Part shown: positions 61,201 through 64,000 of the stretch, piece by piece
Layout of the letters: every line of letters starts with the position of its first letter
How positions within the stretch are numbered: the stretch's first letter is position 1
Source: Apostichopus japonicus
Taxonomy: Eukaryota; Echinodermata; Holothuroidea; Aspidochirotida; Stichopodidae
Length of the DNA stretch: 64,000 bases
Direction of reading: 5' to 3'
NCBI RefSeq assembly: GCF_037975245.1
Contig: NC_092571.1
Location: forward strand, 24,938,564 to 25,002,563
Made by a program: the position numbers and the translations under genes
Notes under the pieces: generated by a model
Databases searched by the model: none
Seen by the model: only the letters and a program-made list of their open reading frames with translations
Told to the model about the DNA's origin: nothing

Positions 61201-63555
61201 ACCTGTGAGTGCCCCTACCTTTGCCCCACGCCCTACCATGAAGCAGCCAGCAATGGTAAGAAACAGCAACATATTTTAGAAAGATACATGATTGAAATAT
61301 TTCATTGCTAAAAGTAAAGGGCTTAGTCTTTGTAGTCAGCCATACAGTGGAGCAATGCAAGCATGATTCTATTTTATAAATTGCCAAACTGAAACATGGA
61401 TCATTGGTTTTAACCAAGCATATCTTTACTCTTTAAAACTTATTCCAAAAATAAAAAAAAATAAAAAAAGCCTTCCCCAGATAACAACTAAAATTGACAT
61501 TCAGAAAAAAGATCAAAGATATTCAAGTATTGTAGCTCTTCTGTCCAAATTTTTACAATAGTTTAACAAACCCTGAAAATTGTATTTTCCCTTTTCTGGT
61601 TGTCTAATGTCACAATGGGACCACAGGAGTCCTCAAACAGGAACCTAACTTAGCATTCCAGTGAAAACAATAACAAACACACAAGACATGGAGAAGATAG
61701 AAAACCAGTATATGATTTATGTGATATACCTTGGCACAGCAGGAACTTTTAAACTTTGGATGGAAATGTAATGTCATAGGTCAGTGAATATACAGGATGG
61801 GTCAATGAACTAGCAGATTTTCTGTATTGCAGATTAAGCATTGGATGGAAAATAAAGTAGTGTTGCGCCAATAATCATTTGAAAAATCGGTATCAAAGAA
61901 AATATTTTTGTTGAGGTTCTGGTAAAGATGAGGTAGTAAATGTTCTTTGCCAGGATATGCTAATTTCTTTCTACATGAAATCAGTTTTATCCATCGCACG
62001 ATAACATCTTTGCATATGTTTGTTATGAAATTTGTGGCTCTATTTGACGACAGTTTGTATAATACTTGCAGGCCTATGTGTTGAACATAGTTGGTCAAAT
62101 AGAGTAACGAATCATACAACATAAGTAACAGGAAGGATAGACTTAATCAGTGAATAAACATGTTTTTTTTGCATTCATAATAAATTGGACTGGATTTAAC
62201 ATTGACTATTATTTGTTATGATAATTGTCTGAATCTCCCGAGTATTATTCACTTCAGTTGACTCATATTGTTACTGCCAAACCATCAACATGTCTTGCAA
62301 TAAAGTGAAGAAGCTGGAGTTGTGCCCTTCAGTTTTGCTTACGTCGTCCTTTCCCACCACACCCCTTCTCCAAAACTGGTATTGTCTATTGATGATTGAC
62401 AAAAGAATAACTTAGCGAAAGAATAGGTTTCACACTAAGTTCACACTTGTCTTGCTCCTCATCTCTCCCCCCCCCCCCCCCATAACAAAAAAACGAAAAT
62501 CTAGGCTGCTGGTCTAGTAAATGAACGTTATTTTGCTGTGCTGTTTGCACATTTATGTTTTAAATGTTGAAACCAATGTGTATTTCTTTTCTCTTTTTGT
62601 TTTTTTTTCTGCTAAAGTTTACTTCCAGGACATCCAACCAGTATCCTCAGGCTGCTCCACCCTTTTCTTTCCCTTACATTCCAGCAACTCAGTCTGTCCA
62701 GCAAAATCAAGGTCAATATAAGCATTGATTTATTATTCTTTTGTGTCTTCAGAGTAGCAGGTTATATAATTAACTTATTAAATTTACTTGAATTTATTTC
62801 CACATTGGAGATATTAACTTGAGTGACCAATGTAATCTTCTGTAAGAAAGCCAGAAAAGCATGTTTTCTTGCCCAAAGAGAAACTGAAAATTCACTTAAC
62901 TTGTGAATGACAAAAGCTGCTTCCCATAAGGAAATAAGGCTAGGCTGAGTATCTATATACCACTAGTCACTAGAGCATTGACATATTTTGACTAGATTCT
63001 CACATTTAGCTAAACAGAAAAAAAAAACTGGTAGGCTTACCTTAAGTCTTATGAGTCCACTTATGTGAATAATTTAGTATTTAAGTTTTGAAGGCTCTGA
63101 ACTATTTTCTCTTATAAAAAGTCTGTTTTCTACGTAGAAAACTTCTTATACATCTTTTACATTTAGATAGCAATTTGCCCATTTTGAGTATCATTTTGTG
63201 ATGCAATAATGGATAAATTATTCCTTGGTAATAAGTTTGATAGTTTGACTAATCAAGCTTCAAATAATGTAGTCTCCATTGCCTTGAAACTCTCATTTTG
63301 GCTCTTAAAGCAATTTTTTAGTATACTGTCATTCAAAAGTTACCGGGCGACGAGGATTGTATCAAATTAGTTTGCTGGATGCTTACCACCATCTTATAAA
63401 GGATTGTATTTATTTTAGAAAGAAAGAAAAAGATCCTGAGGATACAGGATCCTACTAGTGGCGAAGATCTCACAGAATCGATCTTGCGAGATGGTGTTGT
63501 CATCCCAGCCAGCAGCCAGGTGGCAGGTGCAGGGCCCTCTAGTTCTCCACCTCAG
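56586..63555 (+). CDS. eIF4G-family gene, copy 2, N-terminal part (continues beyond window)
   Basis: Nine coding exons: 56586-56720, 58106-58168, 58392-58508, 59427-59630, 60515-60637, 60852-60950, 61154-61255, 62618-62711, 63419-63555 (1074 nt, 358 codons, phases consistent, no internal stop). Codons 1-247 form the extra MIF4G-like module, closely matching copy 1 (exon 4 differs at only a few of 68 residues). An in-frame TAG lies just before the ATG. Then come Pro/Gln-rich exons (MPRGTPMQPVSAPTF; QYPQAAPPFSFPYIP). The last exon reads ERKKKILRIQDPTSGEDLTE, matching the PABP-binding segment of human eIF4G1 ([20 protein letters not shown]). The core MIF4G, MA3 and W2 domains are expected downstream but are not in view. 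The fifth exon ends five codons later than in copy 1. Confidence 0.82.
57502..57841 (-). mobile_element. Dispersed ~338-bp MITE-like repeat (AGACTCGC ends), copy 3
   Basis: Reverse-complement relative of 2431-2768 and 9128-9462, lying in the first coding intron of copy 2. It is absent from the matching intron of copy 1, so it inserted after the duplication (or was lost from copy 1). Confidence 0.75.
58185..58345. repeat. (TA)n / (CATA)n microsatellite in copy 2 intron 2
   Basis: Long AT-dinucleotide and CATATA-rich array just after the exon 2 donor, expanded relative to copy 1. Confidence 0.9.
60090..60440. repeat. Polypyrimidine (C/T-rich) intronic tract, copy 2
   Basis: Counterpart of 14823-15232, between module exons 4 and 5 of copy 2. 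Open frames on both strands are low-complexity artefacts. Confidence 0.85.
61256..62617 (+). other. Intron in copy 2, no feature recognised
   Basis: Between the two Pro-rich exons. Contains a C-run at 62467-62482. No repeats or genes that I can support. Confidence 0.5.
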
Positions 63556-64000
63556 GTTGGTACCTGCTATTTCAAGATCAGTAGACCCATCAGCTCTCCC
63601 TTCTCACAGTCCTATCGTCCATTCTAAGCCTTTCCCGACCTCCACTTCCACATCCCATCCCTTGGTCTGTTTCAGAACCCGGCAACTTTTAAGAGTCGTC
63701 CCATCATCGCCAGAGACTTTCAGATTTGTGTTTGAGCAACCAACATCAGCGTAGGGTGTTGTCTGGCTGACAAGCTGTTGTTTATATCAAATTCTAATTG
63801 AAAGCTGGATACACCAAAATTTCAATTTGAAATTTATTGGTGTCATCATTCATCACTTTGGAGATAATGAATATGAATTAAAACTAGCGATGCTGTACAC
63901 CTCTTTCCACCCTATAGGGGTGGGGGAAAGGGTTTACTAGTCCAAAGCTGGTGTTTTATGGATAAAACCTATTCTGTCCAAATCACTCCTATATTGTACA
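63556..64000 (+). other. Start of the intron after the PABP-motif exon
   Basis: Follows donor CAG/GTTGGT. The first ~70 bases (ATTTCAAGATCAGTAGACCC, then TCTCCCTTCTCACAG) are the source-like sequence for the triplicated relic at 17296-17618. No further exon is recognisable before the window ends. Confidence 0.5.

Overview
The window is animal nuclear DNA: spliced genes with GT-AG introns, AATAAA signals, minisatellites, non-LTR retrotransposon remnants and many small DNA transposons. The gene content, a sea-urchin-TU-like foldback transposon and the repeat style suggest a marine invertebrate, most likely an echinoderm or a related deuterostome. That placement is an inference and I hold it loosely.

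Layout. 1-3.2 kb: minisatellite and two MITE-type elements. 3.3-8.2 kb (+): a three-exon SLC7/CAT-type amino acid transporter, complete at 716 residues once the two short 3' exons are joined. 8.2-10.8 kb: MITEs and simple repeats. 10.8-48.4 kb (+): a 23-coding-exon eIF4G-family gene (copy 1) ending in the normal MIF4G, MA3 and W2 domains. Its first six exons encode an extra, diverged MIF4G-like module with the same intron positions and phases as the normal MIF4G. The largest intron (26947-42839) holds a 13.2-kb foldback transposon, 28927-42151, with a perfect 9-bp target duplication and long inverted arms built from a ~179-bp satellite. 48.4-54.0 kb: 3' UTR, nested hAT-like elements, a large palindrome and a decayed LINE reverse transcriptase. 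54.0-64.0 kb (+): a direct duplicate of the first ~7 kb of the eIF4G gene (promoter, 5' UTR exon and the six MIF4G-like exons). This second copy continues into eIF4G N-terminal exons, including the PABP-binding motif, and runs off the window.

The most interesting system is the pair of tandem eIF4G-like genes carrying an additional N-terminal MIF4G module. Copy 2 keeps the PABP-binding exon. Copy 1 has no visible PABP- or eIF4E-binding segment, has an in-frame TAG in the extra module, and carries only three decayed copies of the end of the PABP exon in an intron. This resembles a DAP5/p97-like division of labour, or decay in progress. Both copies share an upstream C/EBP-like plus NF-kB-like site pair.

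Exon coordinates were assigned by eye from splice signals, codon phase and similarity to known eIF4G and CAT proteins. No alignment, folding or database search was run.
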